Assembly: GCA_002382495.1 (NCBI GenBank)
Contig: DFXW01000030.1
Coordinates: 1-42,712, forward strand
Length of the DNA: 42,712 bases
From: Flavobacterium sp. UBA4098
GTDB taxonomy: Bacteria > Bacteroidota > Bacteroidia > Flavobacteriales > Flavobacteriaceae
Direction: 5' to 3'
A program made the translations under genes and the position numbers. Shown one piece after another: positions 1 to 7,851 of the stretch; the first letter of the stretch is position 1, and every line of letters starts with the position of its first letter. The notes beneath the pieces are model-generated. The model did not search any database. It was not told where the DNA came from and saw only the letters and a list, made by a program, of their open reading frames with translations.

Positions 1-2093
1 TTATTTAAATTTTGTCCCCAGAAAAACAAATTGTAATTACCATACGAAAAACCAACTCTTGAGTTAATTAGCGTATAAGAAGGTTGTTCGATTTTATTTT
101 GAATATCAGTATAATAACTCCCTAGATTACGAATTTCACCACGAACTATTGCTTTCATTTTTGCACTAATCGGATATTCATATTGCGCTCCAATGAATAC
201 TGTATGCGATGGTGCATTAGAAAGTCTATTCCCACCAATAGCAGTTGCTGATTCTACTCCTGTCCCAAAATTAACTCGCTTCAAATCAAATCCTTTATAC
301 TCAGTAGGATTGACACCAAAACTTCCGTCTAATTGTAGTCCCTTTATTGGAATTGCCGAAATTTCTAATTCTACACCTGCTGACTGTGCATCTCCAAACT
401 TCTCTCTTGCGTAAGTAAATGGAGCAACTAGGTTAAAGAATTGTAAATCTTTCCATTGAATTAAGAAAGCTGCCACTCCAATACTTACTTTTTTGTCTGC
501 TAGAAAAGCCTTATATCCTACTTCATAATTATTTGAATATTCAGGATCAAATGTTTGTCTTACTCCAGCCGGCAAAGAACTTGCATTGATTCCTCCTGCT
601 CTAAAACCTCTTGTGTAGGTGGCATACATATTTGATAGATCACTCACAGCATAACTCAATGAGAACTTAGGAGAAAAAGCCGAATAATTCCCATTAGCAG
701 TAATGTTAGGATTAAAGTCCGTTACAACTCCATTAAACAACATTGCGTCTCCAAAGCCATTGAATGTAGCTTCACGTTTTTCATAATCATAACGCAAACC
801 AAAAGTAGCTTTCAGCTTATTAGTAAATAAATAACTCATTTCTCCAAAACCTGCAATTCCAAAATTGTCACTTCTATTTCTACTAACTAAATAACTACCA
901 TTTGGCAATCCAAAAGCAGTTGCTTCACCATTAGATAATTCATAAGCTGTATTGGTGGTAGGTTCATACCCTTTTTGAGTGAAAGCGTAAACACCAGCTG
1001 TGTACTGAAATTTACTGTCAGAGTTAGAATTTACTCTTACTTCTTCACTCCATACTTTTTGAGGGGGAAGTAATTCCCCAACTTTTCCATTATAAAATGA
1101 ATGATAAATCCCCGGGAAATCTAAATCTTTAAATCCAAATGCAATCGTTTGCAAAGCCGAAATAGAAGTTAATGTGTATTTATCAGCAGAATATTTTGCT
1201 ACTAATGATGTATTCAAAATATTTCTTTCATGTTGTGCAATTCTTGAAAGATTAATTTTGTCCGGATTTGCAAAAGCAAATGTATCACTTGATTGAGACA
1301 CCATAAATCCAGAATTATCACTTGTATCAGATTGTCCTTTTAAGTTAAGAGTCAAATTAAAGCGGCTCGATACTAACCATTTTAGAAATAGATTTCCGTA
1401 AAGATTTTCCTCACCACCAACAGTTTTACCGTTTAATCCAGCATCTGTTGAAGTTGTTCCTGCGATATCATTTTTCAAAAATCCATCTTGTGTTTGATAC
1501 AAACCATTCAAACCGAAGTATAATTTATCTTTAATCAAAGGGGTTATGATACCCGCACTGTAGCGTTGCAATCCAAGACTTCCAAAACTCGTTTCGATAA
1601 AACCATTCGAGTTATTTGTTGGTTTTTTCGTGATAATATTTACAACACCACCCATAGCATTACGGCCATATAAAGTTCCTTGTGGACCCCTCAAAACTTC
1701 AATACGTTCAATATCTGTAAACGCAAAACCATTTGCCAAAATATCAATGTTATTTACATCATCAATATAGGTCGAAACAGCAGGGTTTTCACTAAAAACC
1801 TGAATGCCTCGTATGGATTGAATTTGTTGGAACGAAACCCCCAATTCTTGGTAATTATAGTTTGGAACTAATGCAGAAAGTCCGCTTAATCCCCAAGTTC
1901 TTGTATCCTCAATTTTTTTGGACGAAAGTGAAGTAACTGCCGTATTTACTTTTATAATGTTTTCTTCTCTTTTATTTGCAGTTACAATTACTTCTTCTAA
2001 TTGATTTGTTTTGGTAGAATCTACAACTGTTTTTGTTTTTTGAGCATAGCTCATTTGCCCTAATACTATAAGGACTAAAATTATTTTTTTCAT
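1..2093 (-). CDS. TonB-dependent outer-membrane receptor (C-terminus beyond left edge)
   Basis: The frame opens at ATG 2093 and stays open to the left edge, about 697 codons, so only the last few residues are missing. A signal peptide ending near SYAQ is followed by a TonB-box-like stretch (LEEVIVTANKREEN) and a plug domain. The plug carries the classical IERIEVLRGPQGTLYGRNA motif and VNIITKKP. The remainder reads as alternating aromatic beta-strands, ending YNLFFWGQNLN, typical of a barrel C-terminus. Receptors of this kind import iron chelates, cobalamin, copper chelates or other ligands with energy from TonB-ExbBD. It has no N-terminal carboxypeptidase-like domain, so it is not SusC-like. 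It is the last visible gene of the leftward operon with MbnP/MbnH-like proteins, which suggests a metal or metal-chelate ligand. The ligand is inferred from context only. Confidence 0.9.
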   Translation of the reverse strand, partial: MKKIILVLIVLGQMSYAQKTKTVVDSTKTNQLEEVIVTANKREENIIKVNTAVTSLSSKKIEDTRTWGLSGLSALVPNYNYQELGVSFQQIQSIRGIQVFSENPAVSTYIDDVNNIDILANGFAFTDIERIEVLRGPQGTLYGRNAMGGVVNIITKKPTNNSNGFIETSFGSLGLQRYSAGIITPLIKDKLYFGLNGLYQTQDGFLKNDIAGTTSTDAGLNGKTVGGEENLYGNLFLKWLVSSRFNLTLNLKGQSDTSDNSGFMVSQSSDTFAFANPDKINLSRIAQHERNILNTSLVAKYSADKYTLTSISALQTIAFGFKDLDFPGIYHSFYNGKVGELLPPQKVWSEEVRVNSNSDSKFQYTAGVYAFTQKGYEPTTNTAYELSNGEATAFGLPNGSYLVSRNRSDNFGIAGFGEMSYLFTNKLKATFGLRYDYEKREATFNGFGDAMLFNGVVTDFNPNITANGNYSAFSPKFSLSYAVSDLSNMYATYTRGFRAGGINASSLPAGVRQTFDPEYSNNYEVGYKAFLADKKVSIGVAAFLIQWKDLQFFNLVAPFTYAREKFGDAQSAGVELEISAIPIKGLQLDGSFGVNPTEYKGFDLKRVNFGTGVESATAIGGNRLSNAPSHTVFIGAQYEYPISAKMKAIVRGEIRNLGSYYTDIQNKIEQPSYTLINSRVGFSYGNYNLFFWGQNLN

Positions 2094-2169
2094 TGAATTA
2101 TTTCTTAATTTATTGTAATTGTGTAGCAACAACCTCTTTTCTAGTTTTACTAAATAAGAATGCTACACC

Positions 2170-2556
2170 TTAAACGATATCATTAAGAATTAAGGTGGGT
2201 GGCTTAAATAGAGAGTTGGTATCTAAAAAACTATATAAATTCAAATACAATGAAGAAATAGACAAACTGTTCATGCCCATTTTACAAGAAGTACAATAGG
2301 CACAAGCTTCCGCAAAATACAAAACTTCTTTTTCTGAAGTACTTCCTTTTTTATCGGTGGGTAGTGACTTCTCATTTTCTGTATTTTTGGTTAATTCCTT
2401 CATCAAATGACACTTTCCGTTACATTGCAGTTCCGGTTTTGCTTTATTTTCACAAAGGACTTTGGAAATGTATTCATAATTAATCGCATAGTCAACCAAC
2501 GGAAAAACCGGCTTGACTAAAAACGAAAGGATAATTATGAATACTATTTTTTTCAA
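2170..2556 (-). CDS. Small Cys-rich CNGKC-motif protein, membrane-anchored or exported
   Basis: This 128-residue protein has an N-terminal hydrophobic segment (about residues 3-20), then VDYxINYEYISKVLCENK and the motif CNGKCHLMKEL (Cys45, Cys49, His50, Met52). A second cluster, CAYCTSC, lies at residues 85-91. The dense Cys/His/Met content suggests soft-metal binding, probably copper, outside the cytoplasm; that role is inference. A paralogue of nearly equal length lies at 5554-5928 and shares almost the whole first half. The gene is 11 bp downstream of the beta-barrel gene and about 75 bp upstream of the TonB receptor gene, all on the same strand. I recognise it as a recurrent Bacteroidetes hypothetical family but know no established function. 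Confidence 0.75.
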   Translation of the reverse strand: MKKIVFIIILSFLVKPVFPLVDYAINYEYISKVLCENKAKPELQCNGKCHLMKELTKNTENEKSLPTDKKGSTSEKEVLYFAEACAYCTSCKMGMNSLSISSLYLNLYSFLDTNSLFKPPTLILNDIV

Positions 2557-2567
2557 CTTAATCTATT

Positions 2568-3521
2568 TTACAACGAATAATTCAGATTAAAGCTCCAACG
2601 ATAATTGGCTTCTACATTACCTCCAGTTAAATTTTGCTTAATAGGCAACATGACATTGGCTCCAAAAGAAAAAGCATTACGCCCCACTTCAAAACCTACT
2701 TTACCAAATAATGCATTGCCTGACGTTTTATTCAATTGGATTCCGTGTTGGTAATTGCTTTCGTAATTTTCTCCTGCAATTCCAATTTGAGGAGCAAAGG
2801 AGTACGCATCCTTTTCATTCAAATAGAAGAAAGTAGCAGCATAATTCAATTGATTTCCAAAACGGTAATTTTTCTGATTTTCGGTTTTAATCACGTAATT
2901 CAATAGCGTGTTGAGTCCGAATTGTTTTCTTCTAATTATATATTCGGTTGCCAAAAGATAATCCCAACTCCCCGTTCCTACTTGAAAACTCGGATTGACA
3001 TTCCCAGAATTAGCTTGGTTGAATTTGCCTGATGGCATTTTTACACCACCGCCCATTTGTAAGGTATGTACCAAAAAAGTACTGTCTTTGTGCGTTTGAT
3101 ACAATCGATACATCGCTAAAAGTGTAATATCTCCAACACCATTAATCGATTGATTTCCTGTAGCCGTGGCTCTGTTGTGCGAATGATAGGGAAGTAAAAC
3201 CGAAAGCTGCACATTTTCCTTTACGGGAATTCGAGCCCAAACTTGAGTAGTATTGAAATTTTCTTTGTACCAAAGTGAATTACTGTACAAGCCATCTGTC
3301 GATTGGTATTGCTGATTAAAATAGCGAATGCCGACGAAGTTAGAATTCAACATCGATGCAAATCCCATACTTCCACCACTAGCCGAGCAACCGCAAGCAT
3401 CACAATCATCTTCCAAAAAATGATGAAATTGAGTAAACGGATTTTTAAATTGTAAACTGTCTTTTTCGGTGGCATTAGCCAATTGAAAAAGCAGCACTAT
3501 TATTAATGTTATTTTTTTCAT
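2568..3521 (-). CDS. Outer-membrane beta-barrel protein with Cys-rich N-terminal tag
   Basis: A 317-residue protein with a signal peptide ending around residue 17 (LANA). The mature N-terminus carries an unusual acidic/Cys motif, DDCDACGCSASGGSMGF, around residues 38-54. The rest alternates polar and aromatic residues as in transmembrane beta-strands (VGIRYFNQQYQ, VQLSVLLPYH, GDITLLAMYRL) and ends in an amphipathic strand with a terminal hydrophobic residue (FNLNYSL). Similar transporter-annotated barrels are found beside MbnP/MbnH-like genes in Bacteroidetes, by my recollection. The Cys cluster could bind metal at the periplasmic face. It lies 11 bp downstream of the di-haem gene in the same operon. 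Transport of copper or a chelate is an inference. Confidence 0.7.
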   Translation of the reverse strand: MKKITLIIVLLFQLANATEKDSLQFKNPFTQFHHFLEDDCDACGCSASGGSMGFASMLNSNFVGIRYFNQQYQSTDGLYSNSLWYKENFNTTQVWARIPVKENVQLSVLLPYHSHNRATATGNQSINGVGDITLLAMYRLYQTHKDSTFLVHTLQMGGGVKMPSGKFNQANSGNVNPSFQVGTGSWDYLLATEYIIRRKQFGLNTLLNYVIKTENQKNYRFGNQLNYAATFFYLNEKDAYSFAPQIGIAGENYESNYQHGIQLNKTSGNALFGKVGFEVGRNAFSFGANVMLPIKQNLTGGNVEANYRWSFNLNYSL

Positions 3522-3532
3522 TTTACAATAAA

Positions 3533-4573
3533 TTAATATTCAGAAAAACGTTTGTCGGTTAAATACTGGGTATCCGTTAAGGTTTTTAAAAAAGCTATTA
3601 ATTGTGATTTCTCTGATGCAGTTAATGCAATTCCTAACATTCCATTTCTTTTTAAAATAGGATCCAATGTCGCAGAATTTTCGACCCCTGAATTGTAATG
3701 ATCCAAAACTGCTTCTAAAGTATACAAACGACCATCATGCATGTATGGAGCCGTTTTTTCCACATTCCGTAAACTTGGCACCTTGAACTTGTGTAAATCT
3801 TGGGCTAATTCAGTTACTCTAAAACGACCTACATCATTCAAAGAAGGATTGACTGGCAACCCATTATTTCGGAACGAATTATCGGTAAACAAATCCGTAG
3901 CATGACAGCTGGCACATTTTTGATTAAAAACAGCATAGCCATCTAATTCTTGTTGAGTTAGAGTTCCACCCGCTTCATTGCGACGGTATTTATCAAAACG
4001 AGAATTGGACGAAGTGACCATCAACATAAATTGTCCCAAAGCTTTAAGCATGTTTTCGGAATTAATTTGTCCGTCTGTAAAAGCTAAACGAAATAATTTT
4101 TGATATTCGGCATCCCCTTTCATCATGGCAATGGCTTTACTAAAATCGCCATTCATTTCAACAGGATTTGTAAAAGGTAGAATCGCTTGTAAATCCAAAT
4201 GGTTGACAGCACCATCCCACATAAATGCAGTTTGATAGCCTAAATTTTGAATCGAAGGTGTATTTCTTGTTCCCACCAAATCATCCACACCATGACTAAA
4301 AGTGTGTCCGTGGTGCGTAAATGCATCTTCTTGTACATGACAAAATCCACAAGAAACAGTACCATCAGAAGCCAATCGACCTTCGTAAAATAACTTTTTA
4401 CCCAATTCAAACCCTTTTTCAGTGGGTGGATTATTAGCCAAATTATAGGCTAATGGCGGAAAATTAGAAGGCACTTTAAATTCAATGGGGATGTTTTGGT
4501 ACACATCATCCTGATCTTCAGAACAATTCCAAAACAAGGGCAAAATGAGCAACAACAGTATTTTTGTTTTCAT
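3533..4573 (-). CDS. MbnH/MauG-like di-haem cytochrome c peroxidase-family lipoprotein
   Basis: A 346-residue protein with a lipobox (LFWNC, Cys17), so probably a periplasm-facing lipoprotein. Two c-type haem motifs, CGFCH (75-79) and CASCH (220-224), sit in the arrangement of the CcpA/MauG family. VPSLRN and APYMHDGRLYTLEAVLDHY near 265-293 are also family hallmarks. CcpA members reduce peroxide, while MauG and MbnH use a bis-Fe(IV)-type state to oxidise Trp in a partner protein. The gene lies immediately downstream of an MbnP-like gene, with the stop and start about 57 bp apart. In methanotrophs MbnH converts an MbnP Trp to kynurenine, creating the copper site. That the same chemistry occurs here is inferred from the pairing; plain peroxidase activity is the alternative. 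Confidence 0.85.
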   Translation of the reverse strand: MKTKILLLLILPLFWNCSEDQDDVYQNIPIEFKVPSNFPPLAYNLANNPPTEKGFELGKKLFYEGRLASDGTVSCGFCHVQEDAFTHHGHTFSHGVDDLVGTRNTPSIQNLGYQTAFMWDGAVNHLDLQAILPFTNPVEMNGDFSKAIAMMKGDAEYQKLFRLAFTDGQINSENMLKALGQFMLMVTSSNSRFDKYRRNEAGGTLTQQELDGYAVFNQKCASCHATDLFTDNSFRNNGLPVNPSLNDVGRFRVTELAQDLHKFKVPSLRNVEKTAPYMHDGRLYTLEAVLDHYNSGVENSATLDPILKRNGMLGIALTASEKSQLIAFLKTLTDTQYLTDKRFSEY

Positions 4574-4630
4574 TTCTATAAAGATTTAAAAAAGCGGTCA
4601 GTGATAATACCAACCGCTTTTTGATTAAAT

Positions 4631-5425
4631 TTAATCGTTATGTACGTGATCTATCGTAAACATTTTAGATACGTTAGCCATTATTAAAGCTAGTCTGTCA
4701 CCTCCCATTATGTCTCCCGAAGTTCCTGTTGTTAAATCAATTTTATTTTCGCCATCAACAATCTTTTTAGCATCTGCAATAATGTGAACTTGAGGTGTAA
4801 TCGTCGTTCTTACTCTGGCAACGCTAGGAAATTGAATGGTGATTTCAGCATAATTGTAAGTTTCAACATTGTTGACTACCACTTTTCCTGTATGCACTCT
4901 ATAATTTCGTGGAGTAGTTAAAGTTGATGATGTAGCATTACCTTCAAAAGCAACGAATTTATATCCACCAGTCCAGTTCCACATCATAGATGCAGTTTGA
5001 GCAGCAGCTAAAAAATCTCCTTGTCCAGTTGCCCCTAATTCCCATTGCGCTCTATCTACACCTATCCCAAATTTTACACTTTTATAATCTGCCGCTGGTA
5101 CATTGGCTAAATTTAAAATTTGGCTGGCTGCTGTAGCTTCGTCAACAATAAAGTAACTGCTTGATTTTGGGTAGGTAAAAGTAGTTCCGTCAGCTTTTGT
5201 CAAAACGATATTACTCACAATATATTTTAATTGTGTTGCTTTAACTTTCTCTCCATTTGAATTTGTATACTCTGTATTAAATGCAAAATTTGCCGTACCA
5301 TAAGTGTTATCAAATTCTAATTTTAGGTTTCCATTTCCTGAAATAACTTCATCATCGTTAGAACAAGAGAATAAACTGATTGCGATTACAACTATCGCAG
5401 CGATATTTTTTAATTGAAATTTCAT
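4631..5425 (-). CDS. MbnP-like copper-binding lipoprotein
   Basis: This 264-residue protein has a lipobox (SLFSC, Cys21) and MbnP-family features: an N-terminal strand (LKLEFDNTYG), then LKYIVSNIVL, VKFGIGVDRAQWEL, and the signature region MMWNWTGGYKFVAFEG. Possible metal ligands or modified residues are Trp128, Trp149, Trp151, His178 (RVHTG), His214 (VHIIAD) and the C-terminal DHVHND (His260, His262). In characterised MbnP, Cu(I) binding depends on kynurenine formed from Trp by MbnH. The MbnH-like gene follows directly here. The protein is likely an outer- or inner-membrane-anchored periplasmic copper carrier. A 21-bp palindrome lies 80-100 bp upstream. Confidence 0.85.
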   Translation of the reverse strand: MKFQLKNIAAIVVIAISLFSCSNDDEVISGNGNLKLEFDNTYGTANFAFNTEYTNSNGEKVKATQLKYIVSNIVLTKADGTTFTYPKSSSYFIVDEATAASQILNLANVPAADYKSVKFGIGVDRAQWELGATGQGDFLAAAQTASMMWNWTGGYKFVAFEGNATSSTLTTPRNYRVHTGKVVVNNVETYNYAEITIQFPSVARVRTTITPQVHIIADAKKIVDGENKIDLTTGTSGDIMGGDRLALIMANVSKMFTIDHVHND

Positions 5426-5505
5426 TTCTTAAATTTTATGTAAATAATAAATAGGATCAGTCTGCTTTTTATTAAGAATAATCTAAAAAAAGCACACCAA
5501 TTTTA

Positions 5506-5526
5506 TATTCGTTTGTACAACGAATA
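5506..5526. promoter_or_regulatory. 21-bp palindrome, candidate operator of the copper-like operon
   Basis: Perfect 8-bp arms TATTCGTT and AACGAATA flank a 5-bp centre (TGTAC). The site lies between the stop of the CNGKC gene at 5554 and the ATG of the MbnP-like gene at 5425. No T-run follows on either strand, so it does not look like a terminator. A dimeric regulator site is plausible, but the regulator is unknown. Confidence 0.5.
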
Positions 5527-5553
5527 CAGGGCAAACACATTGCCAACTATAAT

Positions 5554-5928
5554 TTAAGAAAGGATTGTGGGGGGATGAAAAACCGAATTGGTTTTCAAAT
5601 AGGAATAAAAATCCAAATAAGTAGATCGATTTTTGGGTTGTTTAGAACATCCGCATGACACCAGTTTATAAGAGCCAACTTCATTAAAAAACAACACTTC
5701 TTGTATTGGTGAAAAAGATTTTTTGTCGGAAGATTTTGGATTTTCTGTCTCAGCCGCTTTGGCTAATTCTTTCATCAAATGACATTTTCCGTTACATTGT
5801 AGTTTGGGTTTGTCTTTGTTTTCACAAAGCACTTTGCTAATGTATTCATAGTTAATAACATAATCTACAACCGGAAGAATTGGCTTTAGAAATAATGCGA
5901 TGACTAGTATGAATAGGATGTTTTTCAC
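5554..5928 (-). CDS. Small Cys-rich CNGKC-motif protein (paralogue)
   Basis: A 124-residue protein with an N-terminal hydrophobic anchor or signal (about 3-20), followed by VDYVINYEYISKVLCENK and CNGKCHLMKEL (Cys35, Cys45, Cys49, His50, Met52). A C-terminal SCGCSK cluster (Cys92, Cys94) replaces the CAYCTSC cluster of the paralogue at 2170-2556. The C-terminal halves also share a YLxxYSxLxTNSxFxPPT pattern. The start codon is GTG. A TACCTTTGCA box ends only 2 bp upstream of it, so the message may be leaderless. It is the first gene of the leftward cluster. A metal-binding role is inferred from Cys/His/Met content and from the MbnP/MbnH neighbours. Confidence 0.75.
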   Translation of the reverse strand: MKNILFILVIALFLKPILPVVDYVINYEYISKVLCENKDKPKLQCNGKCHLMKELAKAAETENPKSSDKKSFSPIQEVLFFNEVGSYKLVSCGCSKQPKNRSTYLDFYSYLKTNSVFHPPTILS

Positions 5929-5930
5929 CT

Positions 5931-5940
5931 TGCAAAGGTA
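5931..5940 (-). promoter_or_regulatory. -7 promoter box TACCTTTGCA for the CNGKC/MbnP-like cluster
   Basis: Read leftward, TACCTTTGCA matches the Bacteroidetes -7 consensus TAnnTTTG. Transcription would start at or within a few bases of the GTG at 5928. A convincing -33 element is not visible. Confidence 0.5.
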
Positions 5941-6068
5941 AGTAATACTTGTGTTTTTATAAAATTATTCCTTTAAAAATAGTAATTCTAAATACTAAAC
6001 TTATGTTAAGACTTAAACCTTATCAATAGCCTTAGGTCTTACCCTGCAGTAACTTAAAAATTAAAATC

Positions 6069-6500
6069 ATGAAAAAAGTATGTATTGTTGCCCTATTAGT
6101 AATTGGACTAAGTAGTTTTGCCCAGGAAAGAAAAGAAAGACACCCCAAAGGAGAAATCGAACAAATGACTCCGGAACAACGCAATCAATTACACCTTAAA
6201 AAAATGACCTTGGATTTGGATCTCAATGCCAAACAACAAGAACAAGTTGGCAAATTAATGACGGAGCAAATGGCTAAAATGGAGAAAATGAAAGCCGAAC
6301 ACAAAGCCAAAATGGAAGAAGCAAAAGCGCTTCGTTTTGAGATGAAAAATAAGATGCTCGACGAGCAAATTGAATTGAAAAACAAAATGAAAAGCATTTT
6401 AACCGCTGACCAATTTGCCAAATGGGAATTGAGAAAAGACAGAAACAACAAGCGAATGGGCGAAAAAAGAAAATTACACAAAGAACATCAAAGGGATTAA
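6069..6500 (+). CDS. Spy/CpxP-like (LTXXQ-type) periplasmic protein
   Basis: A 143-residue exported protein; the signal peptide is about residues 1-18 (ending SSFAQ). The mature part is highly charged and helical, with two LTXXQ-like motifs (MTPEQRNQ near 33 and LTADQFAKWE near 112) spaced as in Spy/CpxP. A Met/Lys/Glu-rich coiled-coil lies between them (MAKMEKMKAEHKAKMEEAK). Spy-like proteins are periplasmic chaperones or envelope-stress sensors, and some respond to metals. It is transcribed divergently from the Cys-rich/MbnP cluster across a 140-bp gap, so shared copper or envelope-stress control is possible but unproven. It ends at a strong terminator. Confidence 0.7.
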   Translation: MKKVCIVALLVIGLSSFAQERKERHPKGEIEQMTPEQRNQLHLKKMTLDLDLNAKQQEQVGKLMTEQMAKMEKMKAEHKAKMEEAKALRFEMKNKMLDEQIELKNKMKSILTADQFAKWELRKDRNNKRMGEKRKLHKEHQRD

Positions 6501-6507
6501 TTCAAAC

Positions 6508-6537
6508 AAAAACTTCCGGTTATACCGGAAGTTTTTT
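6508..6537. terminator. Bidirectional intrinsic terminator
   Basis: A perfect 10-bp stem, AACTTCCGGT and ACCGGAAGTT, with a 3-nt loop is flanked by an A-run on the left and a T-run on the right. It serves the Spy-like gene (rightward) and hemL (leftward), which converge here. Confidence 0.9.
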
Positions 6538-6545
6538 ATTTTAAA

Positions 6546-7832
6546 TTAAAATGTTTTAGACACTTTGTCAATTGCCTGAATGGTAACATCCAAATCTTCG
6601 TAAGTTAAGGCATCGGTAATAAACCAGGTTTCGTAGGCTGATGGCGCAATATAAATGCCTTCTTGCAATAAGCCGTGAAAGAATTTCTTGAAAGTAGCGT
6701 TATCGCCTTTGGCAGCCGATTGAAAATCAACCACCGGATCGGCGTCAAAATGAACCGAAATCATAGAACCTACTCTATTAATTGTAAATACTACATTGTT
6801 GGCTTTTAAAACACGGTCAATTCCTGCTGCTAAATAAGCTGTTTTTTCTTCCAATCGCTGAAAAATAGCAGCATCATTATTCAAGGCTTGTAACATGGCA
6901 AATCCTGCGGCCATTGCCAATGGATTTCCTGATAAAGTTCCCGCTTGGTATACTGGTCCAAGTGGAGCCAAATGATTCATAATTTCTGATCGAGCTGCAA
7001 AAGCACCAACAGGCAAACCACCTCCAATTACTTTTCCAAAACAAATGATATCTGCTTGAATGCCATATAATTCTTGTACTCCGCCTTTGGCCAAACGGAA
7101 ACCCGTCATTACTTCGTCAAAAATTAATTGAATTCCGTTGTCGGTACACAATTGGCGAAGGCCTTCTAAAAATCCTTTTTGTGGTGGAATACAACCCATA
7201 TTACCTGCAACAGGTTCTACAATAATCGCGGCAATTTCATTTTTATTCGCTTCAATTAAAGTCGCCACATTGTCTAAATCATTGTAACGCGCCAACAAAG
7301 TATCTTTTGCTGTACCTTCTGTTACACCAGGACTATTGGGCGAACCAAAAGTAATGGCTCCACTTCCCGCTTGAATCAAAAACGAATCGGAATGTCCGTG
7401 GTAGCATCCAGCAAATTTGATAATTTTATCTCTTTTGGTATAACCTCGGGCCAAACGAATGGCGCTCATACAGGCCTCAGTTCCTGAATTCACAAAACGG
7501 ATTTTATCAATATTCGGCACCATCGAAACCGCTAAAGCCGCAATTTGCGTTTCTAATTCCGTGGGCATTCCAAAAGAAGTTCCTAATTGCGCTTTCGCCA
7601 CCACCGCATCTACCACTGGCGTATAAGCATGACCTAAAATCATTGGCCCCCAAGAGTTGATGTAATCAATTAATCGGTTACCGTCTTCATCATACAAATA
7701 AGCGCCTTTCGCACTTTTGACAAAAATAGGAGTTCCTCCAACCGCTTTAAACGCTCTAACTGGCGAATTAACCCCTCCGGGAATTACTTTTTCGGCTTCA
7801 GCAAAGAGCTGACTACTTCTTTGGTATATCAT
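6546..7832 (-). CDS. hemL: Glutamate-1-semialdehyde 2,1-aminomutase
   Basis: A 428-residue class-III aminotransferase-fold enzyme that converts glutamate-1-semialdehyde to 5-aminolevulinate in the C5 route of tetrapyrrole synthesis, using PLP/PMP in the cytoplasm. Diagnostic motifs are VIPGGVNSPVRAF at the N-terminus, VNSGTEACMSAIRLARG (115-130), GCYHGHSDS (142-150), FDEVMTGFR (238-246) and the PLP lysine in CFGKVIGGGLPVGAF (Lys267). The length is normal for the family. It is the last gene of a three-gene leftward run, 19 bp after the glucosaminidase gene, and is bounded by a terminator at 6508-6537. Confidence 0.97.
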   Translation of the reverse strand: MIYQRSSQLFAEAEKVIPGGVNSPVRAFKAVGGTPIFVKSAKGAYLYDEDGNRLIDYINSWGPMILGHAYTPVVDAVVAKAQLGTSFGMPTELETQIAALAVSMVPNIDKIRFVNSGTEACMSAIRLARGYTKRDKIIKFAGCYHGHSDSFLIQAGSGAITFGSPNSPGVTEGTAKDTLLARYNDLDNVATLIEANKNEIAAIIVEPVAGNMGCIPPQKGFLEGLRQLCTDNGIQLIFDEVMTGFRLAKGGVQELYGIQADIICFGKVIGGGLPVGAFAARSEIMNHLAPLGPVYQAGTLSGNPLAMAAGFAMLQALNNDAAIFQRLEEKTAYLAAGIDRVLKANNVVFTINRVGSMISVHFDADPVVDFQSAAKGDNATFKKFFHGLLQEGIYIAPSAYETWFITDALTYEDLDVTIQAIDKVSKTF

Positions 7833-7851
7833 TGTTATTGTGTTTTTACTG

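Noticed and set aside
6185..6481. Leftward hydrophobic 98-codon frame
   Set aside because: Antisense reading of the Lys/Glu-rich Spy-like gene, with no independent signal.
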